Below, one piece after another: positions 46,904 through 57,181 of a DNA stretch of 64,000 nt (position 1 is the first letter of the stretch; every line of letters starts with the position of its first letter). The notes under the pieces were generated by a model. The model ran no database searches and was not told the DNA's origin. It saw only the letters and a list, made by a program, of their open reading frames with translations. The stretch is from Desulfurivibrio alkaliphilus AHT 2 (GTDB taxonomy: Bacteria; Desulfobacterota; Desulfobulbia; Desulfobulbales; Desulfurivibrionaceae): contig NC_014216.1 in NCBI RefSeq assembly GCF_000092205.1, forward strand, positions 1,679,742-1,743,741, given 5' to 3'. The position numbers and the translations under genes were made by a program.

Positions 46904-48340
46904 GCTGAAAATAAGTTGAAAGCAGGCCCCCCCTCCCGGCTCGTCGGCCACCTCGATTTTTCCCCGGTGGGCATCGATGATGTTTTTGACGATGGCCAAC
47001 CCCAACCCGGTGCCCCGATGCCTGCCGGTATGAAAGGGGCTGAAAATCCGCTCCCGCTCCTCCTCCTTGATTCCCGGCCCGGTGTCGGCGATTTCCACCA
47101 GTTGATCCCCCCGGCGACGCCGGCTGCGCAGGGTCAAGGTGCCGCCTCCGGGCATGGCCTGGATGGCGTTGAGCATGATATTGAGCAGGGCCCGGTAGAT
47201 CTGCTCCCGGTCGATGGCCAACGGCGGCAGCCCCTCATCAAGCTCCAGCACCGTCTCAATTCCCCGGCGCTGCAGTTCAGGCGCGAGAAACGTGAAGGCC
47301 TGCCGGATCACCTGATTGATGAACTCCGGTGAACTGTGCAGGGTCTGGGGGCGGGCGAAATCGAGAAACTCCCGCACAATCCCGTCCAACCGCCCGGTTT
47401 CGCTGACAATGATCTCGGCCAGATGCTCATTGCCCGGGGCCTCTTGCTTTACCCTCTTGCCTAAAATCGCCGCCGTACTACGAATAATCCCCAGCGGATT
47501 TTTGATTTCATGGGAAACCGAGGCCACCATGCGCCCCAGGGTGGCCAGTTTTTCACTGTCGTGCAGTTGCTGCTCCAAACGGCGGCGCTCTTCGGCCCGA
47601 GCCTCCATGATTCTCTCGGCCCGGCCCACAATAACCCGCAGAACCAGGAAAAGGGCGGTCATCATCAACATGGAAATCAGAATCACCGCACCCTGAAAAC
47701 GGGCGATGGCCTCCATGTCTTCCGACAGATCCTGCACCACTTCGATCACCCCCATGATGATGTCGGGCTTGTCTTCCATGGGGGTGTACTGGATAAAAGG
47801 AATAAAGGTGTGCAACTGCGAGGTGGCAGGGGTCAACCAGGGCAGCACCCCCCAGGGGCCGCCCTCGGTGACCAGCCGGGAGGAACTCTCTCCGCTCAGG
47901 GCCTGCCGATACTCTCGGCCGCCGGCATCCCGCTGCCCGATCTTCTCACCGTCGGTACTGTAGGAAATAATATTTTCCCGGGAGTCGTAAATGGTTACGG
48001 CTTGAATCCGCATCCCGTAGGTGGTGTTGCGCACCACCGCATCCAGCAACTGGTGCTGCTCCGGGGTGCGCAGGGCAATTTTACCGTAGTGCAGCACGGT
48101 GGGCACCACAAACTGCTGGAACACCTGGTGGCTCAAGTTTTCGGTGACCACCAGGGCATAGGCCTCGCTGCGCTCCAGCAGGGTTCTTTTGGCGTAATCG
48201 GAAATCAGCAGGGAAAGCACCAGGGCAAAGACCAGAAAGACCGCCAGGCTGGTAAAGGAAAAAAATTTAACCAGCCGAAACGGCTTCAACGCCGCCAGTT
48301 CGCTGCCATCGGTCCGACTTGGCTTAACTTCAACCACCAC
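46886..48340 (-). CDS. membrane sensor histidine kinase
   Basis: A kinase of about 484 residues. A membrane span at residues 25-47 (FFSFTSLAVFLVFALVLSLLI) is followed by an extracytoplasmic sensor region of about 165 residues, a second span at 215-238 and a short charged linker. The HisKA helix has H277 in VSHEIKNPLG, and the ATPase domain has NIMLNAIQAMP, DTGPGIKEEE and GTGLGLAIVK. I place the start at a GTG overlapping the stop of the upstream radical SAM gene by 11 bases. The frame to 48658 only reads the other gene out of frame. No response regulator is in the window, so its target is unknown. Confidence 0.85.
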   Translation of the reverse strand: MVVEVKPSRTDGSELAALKPFRLVKFFSFTSLAVFLVFALVLSLLISDYAKRTLLERSEAYALVVTENLSHQVFQQFVVPTVLHYGKIALRTPEQHQLLDAVVRNTTYGMRIQAVTIYDSRENIISYSTDGEKIGQRDAGGREYRQALSGESSSRLVTEGGPWGVLPWLTPATSQLHTFIPFIQYTPMEDKPDIIMGVIEVVQDLSEDMEAIARFQGAVILISMLMMTALFLVLRVIVGRAERIMEARAEERRRLEQQLHDSEKLATLGRMVASVSHEIKNPLGIIRSTAAILGKRVKQEAPGNEHLAEIIVSETGRLDGIVREFLDFARPQTLHSSPEFINQVIRQAFTFLAPELQRRGIETVLELDEGLPPLAIDREQIYRALLNIMLNAIQAMPGGGTLTLRSRRRRGDQLVEIADTGPGIKEEERERIFSPFHTGRHRGTGLGLAIVKNIIDAHRGKIEVADEPGGGACFQLIFSKTGRR

Positions 48341-50114
48341 ACACCCCGCAACGTCGACAGCTTTCCACTCGGCAGGCCTCGGTGACCGCCCCCTTAAGTC
48401 CGCGCTGATACTCCTTGAAAAGGTACTCCGGCTTGATCCCCGGCGCAATAATTTCCCAGGGAAACCGCTCGTCGGCGGTGCGGGCTCGCCCGGCATACCA
48501 GTCGGGATCAATCCCCTGCGCTGCCAGGGCACGACTGGGCCGATTATCGACCCCGGCTGCCGCCAGGGCCAGCAGCGCCTGCCCCAAACGCCGGTCACCC
48601 CGGGCGACAATGGCTTGCCAGTAGGCATGTTCCGGTGATTCGGCGCTGAGCTTGACATTGGCCTGGCTTCGCAACTCCCGCTTTAGAAGCTGCAGCCTTC
48701 GGCGCAACTTGGGCACCCCGGCAAAAGGGGCATACTGGAACGGGGTCCAGGGCTTGGGCACCAGGGAGCTGACACTGAGCTGGATTTCGGTGAGCCAGCC
48801 CCGGCGCCTCCCCTGGGCCAACAGGCGCCGACGCAACCGGCTGACCATGGCCACCAGCTCCAGCAGGTCGGCATCCTCTTCACTGGGCAGGCCGATCATG
48901 CAATAGAGCTTGATGGTCCGCACATCAATGGCGGCCAGGGCCTCGGCGGCCTGCAGGATATCTTCTTCGGCCAGGTTCTTGTTGATCACCCGTCGTAAAC
49001 GCTCCGAGGCGCCATCGGGCGCCAGTACCGCCGTTTTCACCCCGCTTTGCTTGAGCAAACGCAACAGCTCCGGGGTTAGGGCATCGGCCCGCAGCGAGGA
49101 AAAGGAAAGCCGGCAACCGGCGGCTTGAATGGCCTGGCTGATGGCTGCCAGGGTGGCAGGCTCTGCCATCTCCATGCCCAGCAGCCCGACCCGGGTTATC
49201 TCCGGCGGCCGCCGGGCCAGGGCGGCTTCAATGGCCGCCGGCGACCATTGCCGTGGCGGCCGGTAAACAAAACCGGCGGCACAGAAACGGCAACTGCGAC
49301 TGCAGCCCCGCCCCAGTTCCACTAAAAAAAGATCGCTGAATTCGGCCCGGGGGCTGAGCAGTCGCGAATAGCCGGCGACCTCCGGCGCCATCTGCAGGAC
49401 CGGCTTGATCCGCGGCGGCAGCCCCGGCTCCGGAACCATTTGCGCCAAACAGCCGTCGGCCCGGTAATGGGGAGTGTAAAAGCGCGGCACGTAGCAACCG
49501 GGGCAGGAAACGGCCAGCTCCCGGAGCAACCCGTTGCGCCGCAAACTGCCGGCGAAGCCGGTGGCAGAGCCCTGCTCCCGGTGGTGGCGCACCAGCCGTT
49601 GCAGCACCGGCGGCAGCAAAACTTCCGCCTCGCCAATCAAGAAAAGGTCGGTGGCCGGGGCCAGTGGTTCGGGGCTCATCCAGGTCGCCACCCCGCCGCC
49701 AATCACCAGGGGATCACCCTCTCCCCGGCGCTCGGCGGCCAGCTCAACCCCTCCCGTGGCCAGCAGCCGCAGCAAATTCAGGCTGTCACCTTCAAAGGAG
49801 AGGGAATAGCAGAGCAGAGAAAAATCCGTTAAAGGGCGACCCGATTCCAGCGAACGGGGCGGCTCCCCGGCGGGGGGCAGGACAAAACGCTCGGCCAGAA
49901 CCCCGGGGTGTTCATTGAGCAGATCGTAAACCAGTTGCAGGCCGAGATTGGAGGTGGCCACCGGGTAGGTGTTGGGAAAGATCAGGGCCACCGTCAACCG
50001 GTGGCCCCATTTGCGGCGCCAAGTTCCACGTTCACCCTGCAGGAGGTCGGGGGGCGACGACTCCTGCCGGCGACGCGAGCGGGCACCGGGCCGGCGACGG
50101 TGGCCGGAACCCAT
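48330..50114 (-). CDS. B12-binding-type radical SAM protein
   Basis: A protein of up to 594 residues. An N-terminal part resembles a cobalamin-binding domain (VALIFPNTYPVATSNLGLQLVYDLLN, then LVIGGGVATWMSPEPLAPATDLFLIGEAE). It is followed by the radical SAM motif GRGCSRSCRFC (C271, C275, C278) and HemN/YgiQ-like strands (RVGLLGMEM, KLYCMIGLPSEEDAD). The extreme C-terminus has four cysteines, CRVESCRRCGVC (581-592), perhaps a second cluster. It is like the N-terminal half of a family often fused to a DUF2344 domain, which is absent here. It starts next to the ftsZ stop. The substrate is unknown, and the true start may be up to about 40 codons later. Confidence 0.75.
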   Translation of the reverse strand: MGSGHRRRPGARSRRRQESSPPDLLQGERGTWRRKWGHRLTVALIFPNTYPVATSNLGLQLVYDLLNEHPGVLAERFVLPPAGEPPRSLESGRPLTDFSLLCYSLSFEGDSLNLLRLLATGGVELAAERRGEGDPLVIGGGVATWMSPEPLAPATDLFLIGEAEVLLPPVLQRLVRHHREQGSATGFAGSLRRNGLLRELAVSCPGCYVPRFYTPHYRADGCLAQMVPEPGLPPRIKPVLQMAPEVAGYSRLLSPRAEFSDLFLVELGRGCSRSCRFCAAGFVYRPPRQWSPAAIEAALARRPPEITRVGLLGMEMAEPATLAAISQAIQAAGCRLSFSSLRADALTPELLRLLKQSGVKTAVLAPDGASERLRRVINKNLAEEDILQAAEALAAIDVRTIKLYCMIGLPSEEDADLLELVAMVSRLRRRLLAQGRRRGWLTEIQLSVSSLVPKPWTPFQYAPFAGVPKLRRRLQLLKRELRSQANVKLSAESPEHAYWQAIVARGDRRLGQALLALAAAGVDNRPSRALAAQGIDPDWYAGRARTADERFPWEIIAPGIKPEYLFKEYQRGLKGAVTEACRVESCRRCGVCGG

Positions 50115-50117
50115 TAA

Positions 50118-51284
50118 CTAGCTCTCGTTCTTGCGCAGGAAGGTAGGCCGATCAAAGTCTTCATCGGCCATCAGCGAAGGGAAGGCCTTGCGCCCCCCCT
50201 TGGCCACCGCCTCCCGACCACCGCCGCCAGGGCCGCCGGTCATGGGCAGGCTCTGGACCCTGGCCTCACGCTTGCAGGCCCCCGGCAGCGGCCGGATATT
50301 GTCGGACACATCCTCAAAATCCTCCACCGCCCGGATACCGGTGGCGATCACCGTTACCCGCAATTCATCACCCAGGTTGTCGTCGAAAATCACCCCGAGG
50401 ATAATATTAGCATCCTCGTGCACCTCATCATAGATCTTGGTGGTGGCCTGGGTAACTTCGGCCATGGTCAGAGTGTCCTGGCGGGCGGAGATGTTGACCA
50501 GCACCCCTTTGGCGCCATCAATACTGATATCCTGCAGCAGCGGGCTGGCAATGGCCATGTTCACCGCCTCACTGGCCCGGTTTTCCCCGACGCCGTGCCC
50601 GGCGCCCATCAGGGCCGGTCCCATTTCGTTCATCACCGTACGGACATCGGCGAAGTCCGGGTTGATGTAACCGGGCAGATTGATCAGGTCGGTGATCCCC
50701 TTAACCGCCTGCACCAGCACATCATCGGCCATCTTCATGCCGTCGATGAAACGGGTGCCCTTCTGGGCCATGGAGATCAGGCGGTCGTTGGGGATGGTGA
50801 TAATGGTATCCACATGTGCCTTGAGCTCCTTCCAGCCGGCATCGGCGTTTTTCATCCGCTTTTTACCTTCGAAGGCGAAGGGTTTGGTAACCACCCCGAC
50901 GGTCAGCGCTCCCAGCTCCTTGGCCACCTTGGCCACCACCGGGGCGCCGCCGGTGCCGGTGCCACCACCCAGGCCGGCGGTGACAAATACCATGTCGGTA
51001 TCTTCCAGCAGCTTACGAATATCGTCGATGGACTCTTCCGCCGCCTCCTGGCCCACATCGGGCCTGGCGCCGGCCCCCAGGCCTTTTGCCAGATTGGGGC
51101 CAAGCTGCAACCGGATATCGGCCTTGGACTGTTCCAGAGCCTGCATGTCGGTATTGCCGACAATGAACTCCACGCCCACCAGACCGCTTTCGACCATGGT
51201 GTTGACCGCGTTGCCGCCGCCGCCGCCGATCCCGACCACCTTGATCTTGGCCCGGGATTCCGTCTCCGCCAGTTTAAAAGACAT
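50118..51284 (-). CDS. ftsZ: cell division GTPase FtsZ
   Basis: FtsZ of 388 residues, the tubulin-like ring protein. The GTP-binding glycine loop GLGGGTGTGGAPVVAKVAKE, the N-terminal VVGIGGGGGNAVNTMVESGL and the T7 loop with NPDFADVRTVM are intact. The C-terminal peptide DFDRPTFLRKNES is the FtsA/ZipA-type binding tail. It follows ftsA by 86 bases. Confidence 0.98.
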   Translation of the reverse strand: MSFKLAETESRAKIKVVGIGGGGGNAVNTMVESGLVGVEFIVGNTDMQALEQSKADIRLQLGPNLAKGLGAGARPDVGQEAAEESIDDIRKLLEDTDMVFVTAGLGGGTGTGGAPVVAKVAKELGALTVGVVTKPFAFEGKKRMKNADAGWKELKAHVDTIITIPNDRLISMAQKGTRFIDGMKMADDVLVQAVKGITDLINLPGYINPDFADVRTVMNEMGPALMGAGHGVGENRASEAVNMAIASPLLQDISIDGAKGVLVNISARQDTLTMAEVTQATTKIYDEVHEDANIILGVIFDDNLGDELRVTVIATGIRAVEDFEDVSDNIRPLPGACKREARVQSLPMTGGPGGGGREAVAKGGRKAFPSLMADEDFDRPTFLRKNES

Positions 51285-51370
51285 AACCTGCCCCCTTGAT
51301 GCTGGTTGTTACTGTCATCGTTACCATTATCGCCTGTTGCCCGGGCCGCGGCTGGCACCCCGGGCTATCT

Positions 51371-52603
51371 TTAAATCCACTTATTGAACCAATCTCTCAT
51401 CCTGCTGCCCAGGCGGGAAAACATCCGCCCGGAACGGGCTCCGAAGCCGGTGGCCGGATCATGCCGGGAACCGTAAACCAGAAGCCCCACCGCCGTGGCC
51501 CACTGGGGAGAATCAATAATCTCTTCCAGCCCCTCGACATTGGCCGGATAGCCGGTCCGCACCGGCAAGTCAAAGATCTGCTCGGCCAACTCCTCGATAT
51601 GTTCCAGCAGCGCCGTGCCGCCGGTCAGGACCAGGCCGGCATTAACCAATTCCTTGTAACGGGAGTCGACCAGTTCCTGGTTGACCAGGGTCAGCATCTC
51701 CTCCACCCGCGGCTCCAGGATCTCGCCCATCACCCGGCGCGACAGCCGCCGGGATTTGCGGCCGCCCACACTGGGCACCTCGATGATCTGATCCTTGTCG
51801 ATCAGTGAAGCCAGGGCGCAGCCATATTCCTCCTTGAGCCGTTCCGCCTCTTTGAGCGGTGTCCGCAAGCCCACCGACAGGTCGTTGGTCAGGTTATGGC
51901 CGCCCAGCCCCAGGACAAAGGTGTGCTTGATGGTACCACCGGCAAAAACCGCCAGATCCGAGGTGCCGCCGCCGATATCCAGCAGCCCCACCCCCAGCTC
52001 CATCTCTTCCCGGGTCAGCACCGCCTCCGCCGAAGCCAGCGGCTCCAGCACCACGTCGGCCACGTTGAGCCCGGCCCGGTTGCAGCACTTGACGATGTTG
52101 TGTACCGCGGTGACCAGGCCGGTGACGATGTGCACGTCGGCCTCCAGCCGCACCCCGGTCATGCCGATGGGATCCTGAATGTCGGGCTGGCCGTCGACAA
52201 TGAACTCCTGGGGCAGCACATGGATGATCTCCTGGTCCGGCGGCACCGGCACCGCCCGGGCCGCATCCACCACCCGATCGATGTCATCCTGGCGAATTTC
52301 CCCGGAACGGATGGGGATCAAGCCATGGGAATTAAAGCCCTTGATATGGCTGCCGGCAATGCCGACGTAAACCGAACCGATTTCACAATCGGCCATCTGC
52401 TCGGCCTCTTCCACCGCCTTGCGGATGGAGTCCACCGTGGACTCAATATTGACCACCACCCCGCGGCGCAAGCCCACCGAGGGCGCCCGGCCCATGCCGA
52501 TTATCTTGATCTGCCGGCCGATCGCCTCTGCCACCACCGCGCAAATTTTGGTGGTACCGATATCAAGGCCGACCAGCAGCTCTCCCCGTTCCTCACGACT
52601 CAT
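51371..52603 (-). CDS. ftsA: cell division protein FtsA
   Basis: FtsA of 410 residues, the actin-like membrane anchor for FtsZ. LLVGLDIGTTKICAVVAE and VGLLDIGGGTSDLAVFAGG are the phosphate-binding loops, and GLVLTGGTALLEHIEELAEQIF closes the nucleotide site. The last residues RMRDWFNKWI form the amphipathic membrane-targeting helix. A palindromic repeat lies between it and ftsQ. Confidence 0.97.
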   Translation of the reverse strand: MSREERGELLVGLDIGTTKICAVVAEAIGRQIKIIGMGRAPSVGLRRGVVVNIESTVDSIRKAVEEAEQMADCEIGSVYVGIAGSHIKGFNSHGLIPIRSGEIRQDDIDRVVDAARAVPVPPDQEIIHVLPQEFIVDGQPDIQDPIGMTGVRLEADVHIVTGLVTAVHNIVKCCNRAGLNVADVVLEPLASAEAVLTREEMELGVGLLDIGGGTSDLAVFAGGTIKHTFVLGLGGHNLTNDLSVGLRTPLKEAERLKEEYGCALASLIDKDQIIEVPSVGGRKSRRLSRRVMGEILEPRVEEMLTLVNQELVDSRYKELVNAGLVLTGGTALLEHIEELAEQIFDLPVRTGYPANVEGLEEIIDSPQWATAVGLLVYGSRHDPATGFGARSGRMFSRLGSRMRDWFNKWI

Positions 52604-52654
52604 ACCGTTGTTCCTCGTAATCGTTCCCCTGGGGCACGCTTATATTTTTTCCAT

Positions 52655-52804
52655 GTAAGCGTTCAGCAGCACCGCATCTTCGGGCGATCAGCCAGGCTTA
52701 CGTACAAGTGTACGCTGCACCTGGCTGATTGCCCGAAACTGCGGCACTGCTAAACGCTTACGGCCCGTTATACCAGTAGGTTAGTACCCCTGGTGAACGG
52801 TTAC
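52655..52804. repeat. palindromic repeat element, copy C with extension (ftsQ-ftsA)
   Basis: The core 52655-52761 has arms GTAAGCGTTCAGCAG / CTGCTAAACGCTTAC (one mismatch), then CGGGC / GCCCG and a centre CGTACAAGTGTACG. It continues through the same extension as copy B (GGCCCGTTATACCAGTAGG onward) to GGTTAC. On the coding strand the element starts GTAACCG, and these bases include the ftsQ stop codon TAA. Confidence 0.85.
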
Positions 52805-53625
52805 TTTTCCACCAGCACCCTGCCCGGCAGATAATCCATGCGAATGGCGGCGGTCCGGGCAAACTCCCTTTCTTTGTATAACCAGTCCAGCACCCGCACC
52901 AGGCGGTTATAACTCAGCGCCACTTCCGGCTCCCGGCCCAGGTAGACGGGAAAGGGCCGACTAACCAGAAACAGGGTCATGGCCCCATCCTGGCCCAGGT
53001 TAATCTCGGAGATCCCCTGGGCCGGCAAAATCACCCCGCCCCGGGCCGCCAGTCGAATCAACCGCAACGCCCGGCGCAAGGCCTGGCGCTGTTCTTCCGG
53101 CCAGAGTGCAACCTGGCCCAGGCCGGTGATCACCGGGAAATCCAGCTCTTCCGGCGGCACGGCCGGAGCAAATGGCAGCCCCTGGTGATCGGTATAATAG
53201 AGCCCATCGGGCAGGCTCAAGATGGCCAACGGCCGCCGCTCCCTGATGGTGATCTGCAGTCGACTGGGCCACTGCCGCCTTACCTCCGCCGACTCGATCC
53301 AGTCGTGGGCCTCCAGGCGTTGGCGCAAGCCGCCCACCGACAGCGCCAGCAGGTTACTATGGACATCCAGGCCGCTCAAGGCCAGAACCTCTTTTTTCGT
53401 GGTCCGCACCCCGCCGTCGATCTTGATGGCGGTGAGTTGAAAGAAGGCCGACTGGCCCAGTTGCTGCAAAATCAACAGGCCGCCCAGCCAGGCCACCAGC
53501 AGCATGGCCGCCAGGCCCAAACCCAGAACCGCCAGCTTACCGGCAAAGCCCGAGTTCACCGTCGACCGGGCTCCGGCGGGGCGTGTGGGCCATTTTTTTT
53601 GTCTAACCGGCTTCCGCTCTTTCAT
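52801..53625 (-). CDS. ftsQ: cell division protein FtsQ
   Basis: FtsQ/DivIB of 274 residues. A basic N-terminus is followed by one membrane span near residues 31-55 (LAVLGLGLAAMLLVAWLGGLLIL) and the POTRA domain FQLTAIKIDGGVRTTKKEVLALSGLD. It recruits late division proteins. Its ATG overlaps the murB stop by four bases. Confidence 0.93.
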   Translation of the reverse strand: MKERKPVRQKKWPTRPAGARSTVNSGFAGKLAVLGLGLAAMLLVAWLGGLLILQQLGQSAFFQLTAIKIDGGVRTTKKEVLALSGLDVHSNLLALSVGGLRQRLEAHDWIESAEVRRQWPSRLQITIRERRPLAILSLPDGLYYTDHQGLPFAPAVPPEELDFPVITGLGQVALWPEEQRQALRRALRLIRLAARGGVILPAQGISEINLGQDGAMTLFLVSRPFPVYLGREPEVALSYNRLVRVLDWLYKEREFARTAAIRMDYLPGRVLVEK

Positions 53626-54602
53626 GAAAACCCCAAAAAATGGACCTCCGGCTCCAGTTCAACCCCGCTTTGCCGACGCACTGCGGCTTGTACCTGTTCC
53701 GCCAGCGCCAGCACCTCGGCAGCCCGTGCCCCGCCCAGGTTGACCAGAAAGTTGGCGTGCCGCGGTGAAACTTGGGCCTGGCCCACCCGCAACCCTTTCA
53801 AGCCTGCCGCTTCGATCAGGCGCCCGGCGTAGTCACCGGGTGGATTTTTGAAAAACGACCCGGCACTGGCCACCCCTCGGGGTTGCCCGGCCCGGCGCCG
53901 GGCCAGATAATGCCGGGCCGTTTTTTTTATATCTTCAGGCTCCCTCGACGCCAGGGCCAGGATGACCGCGCCGACCACCTCCTCCGGCGCAACCCCCTGC
54001 AGGCGACGGTAGCTGAAGCATAAACGCTCGCCGGGCTCCACCCTGCTAAGGCCGGCAGCGGAAACCAGCTCCAGGGCCACCACCCTTTCACTCAGACACT
54101 GCCCAAAGGCCCCGGCGTTCATCATGGCCGCGCCGCCGACGCTGCCGGGAATCCCCACCAGGAATTCCAGGCCGCCCAAGCCTTGCGCCGCCGTCCAGTT
54201 CAGCAGGGAGGCCAGGCTGCAGCCGGCCTCGACCCGCAGCAGAGATAAAGGCTCACGGGGCCCGGCGGGGAGCAGCTCGACTTTACCCAGGCGCCGCCCC
54301 AGCGCAATCACCACCCCGGCATAGCCACGGTCGGCCACCAGCAGGTTGCTGCCCCGCCCCAGCACCCGCCAGGGGCAACCCCGGCGCTGCAGAATAGCCA
54401 GCAGGGCCGCCAGTTCCGGCAAGCCGGCCGGACGGGCCATGATCGCCGCCGGCCCGCCCACCCGGAAGGTGGTCAGGGGCGCCAGGGGCTCCCGCCGGCT
54501 CAACGCACCGGGCCAGTTTTCAGAGAACAGGGGGCAGTGGTCGGCCCCCTCCAGGCAGCCTCCGGCCAGCTTGCGGGCCAGCTCGCACCCCGCCGGCGCC
54601 AC
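53622..54602 (-). CDS. murB: UDP-N-acetylenolpyruvoylglucosamine reductase MurB
   Basis: MurB of 326 residues, a FAD enzyme making UDP-MurNAc. LTTFRVGGPAAIMARP, VLGRGSNLLVADRGYAGVVIAL and GLEFLVGIPGSVGGAAMMNAGAFG are the FAD and substrate segments; SAGSFFKNP has the catalytic serine and SPRHANFLVN follows. The start is a GTG at 54602, just after the murC stop. Confidence 0.96.
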   Translation of the reverse strand: MAPAGCELARKLAGGCLEGADHCPLFSENWPGALSRREPLAPLTTFRVGGPAAIMARPAGLPELAALLAILQRRGCPWRVLGRGSNLLVADRGYAGVVIALGRRLGKVELLPAGPREPLSLLRVEAGCSLASLLNWTAAQGLGGLEFLVGIPGSVGGAAMMNAGAFGQCLSERVVALELVSAAGLSRVEPGERLCFSYRRLQGVAPEEVVGAVILALASREPEDIKKTARHYLARRRAGQPRGVASAGSFFKNPPGDYAGRLIEAAGLKGLRVGQAQVSPRHANFLVNLGGARAAEVLALAEQVQAAVRRQSGVELEPEVHFLGFS

Positions 54603-54603
54603 C

Positions 54604-56065
<1,462 letters not shown>

Positions 56066-56076
<11 letters not shown>

Positions 56077-57181
56077 TTTTTACTCCCCCCAGAGCCAGGC
56101 CCTGGGCTATGATTTCAGCAGCCGCCTGCGGCCGGGCCAACGCCCTGGCCTGGCGCGCCATTTCTTCCCGCAACGTAGAATCGGCCAGCAGTTCCCTGAT
56201 CTGCCCGGCCAACTCCCGGGGGCTCAGATCCTTTTCCAGCCGCAGCCGGGCCGCCCCCTGCCCCACCATGATCTCGGCGTTGAGGCGTTGGTGGTCATCG
56301 GCGGCATAAGGGTATGGAATCAGCAGCGACGCCTTGCCGAACAAGGCCAGTTCCGCCAGCGTGGTGGCCCCGGCCCGGGACACCACCAGGTCGGCAGCAA
56401 GGTAAGCCGCCGCCATATCATCAACAAAATCCTCCACCTGCGCTTCAATCCCGGCCTGCCGGTAGCGTTCGGCGACCATGGCCCGATCCTGCCGCCCGGT
56501 CTGGTGGCGGATAGCCGGGTGTATGCCCTGGGCGGCCAGCAGAGTGGCCGCCTCAACCATCAGCAAGTTGACCCGGTGGGCCCCCAAGCTGCCGCCCAGC
56601 ACCAGCAAGCGCGGCCGCTGATCTTCCCTGCCGCCGCCGGCATCCCCGGCGCTCTCCGCCGCCGCCAGCAGTTCTCGCCGCAGGGGATTGCCCACCAGGC
56701 TGGCCCTGGCCGCCGGAAAATGTCCCCGCTGATCCGGCAGGGCAAGGAATACCCGGTGTACAAAACGGCCCAGCAGCCGATTGGTCAACCCCGGCACCGA
56801 ATTCTGCTCATGGATGCAGGCCGGCACCCGTAACATCCTGGCCGCCAGCAGCACCGGGCCGGTAACATAGCCACCGACCCCCAGCACCAGGTGGGGCTTA
56901 AACTCCCGCAGCAGCCCCAGCGCCTGCCAGAACCCCACCGGGATACGGGCCAGGGAGGCGAGCCGGCCCGGCCAGGAAATTCCTTTCAAGCCGCTGCCGG
57001 TCAGGGTGGCCTGGCGGTAAGGCTTGCCGGTAAGGGCTCGGCGCTCAATATCGCGGCCTGTACCGATAAAGAGCACTTCGCTGCCGGGGTAACGGGCCAG
57101 CAATTCATCGGCCACGGCAATCCCGGGGAACAGATGGCCGCCGGTACCGCCGCCGGTGATTACCAGCCTGAAAGCCCTCAT
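56066..57181 (-). CDS. murG: lipid II synthase MurG (GlcNAc transferase)
   Basis: MurG of 371 residues, which adds GlcNAc to lipid I at the inner membrane face. The N-terminal glycine loop [52 protein letters not shown] and the UDP-GlcNAc site [34 protein letters not shown] are intact. Its ATG overlaps the murD stop by four bases, leaving no room for ftsW. Confidence 0.97.

Noticed and set aside
48341-48658. N-terminal 106-residue extension of the histidine kinase
   Set aside because: It reads the radical SAM gene out of frame, is rich in Arg, Pro and Ser and shows no domain. A GTG start at 48340 is more likely.
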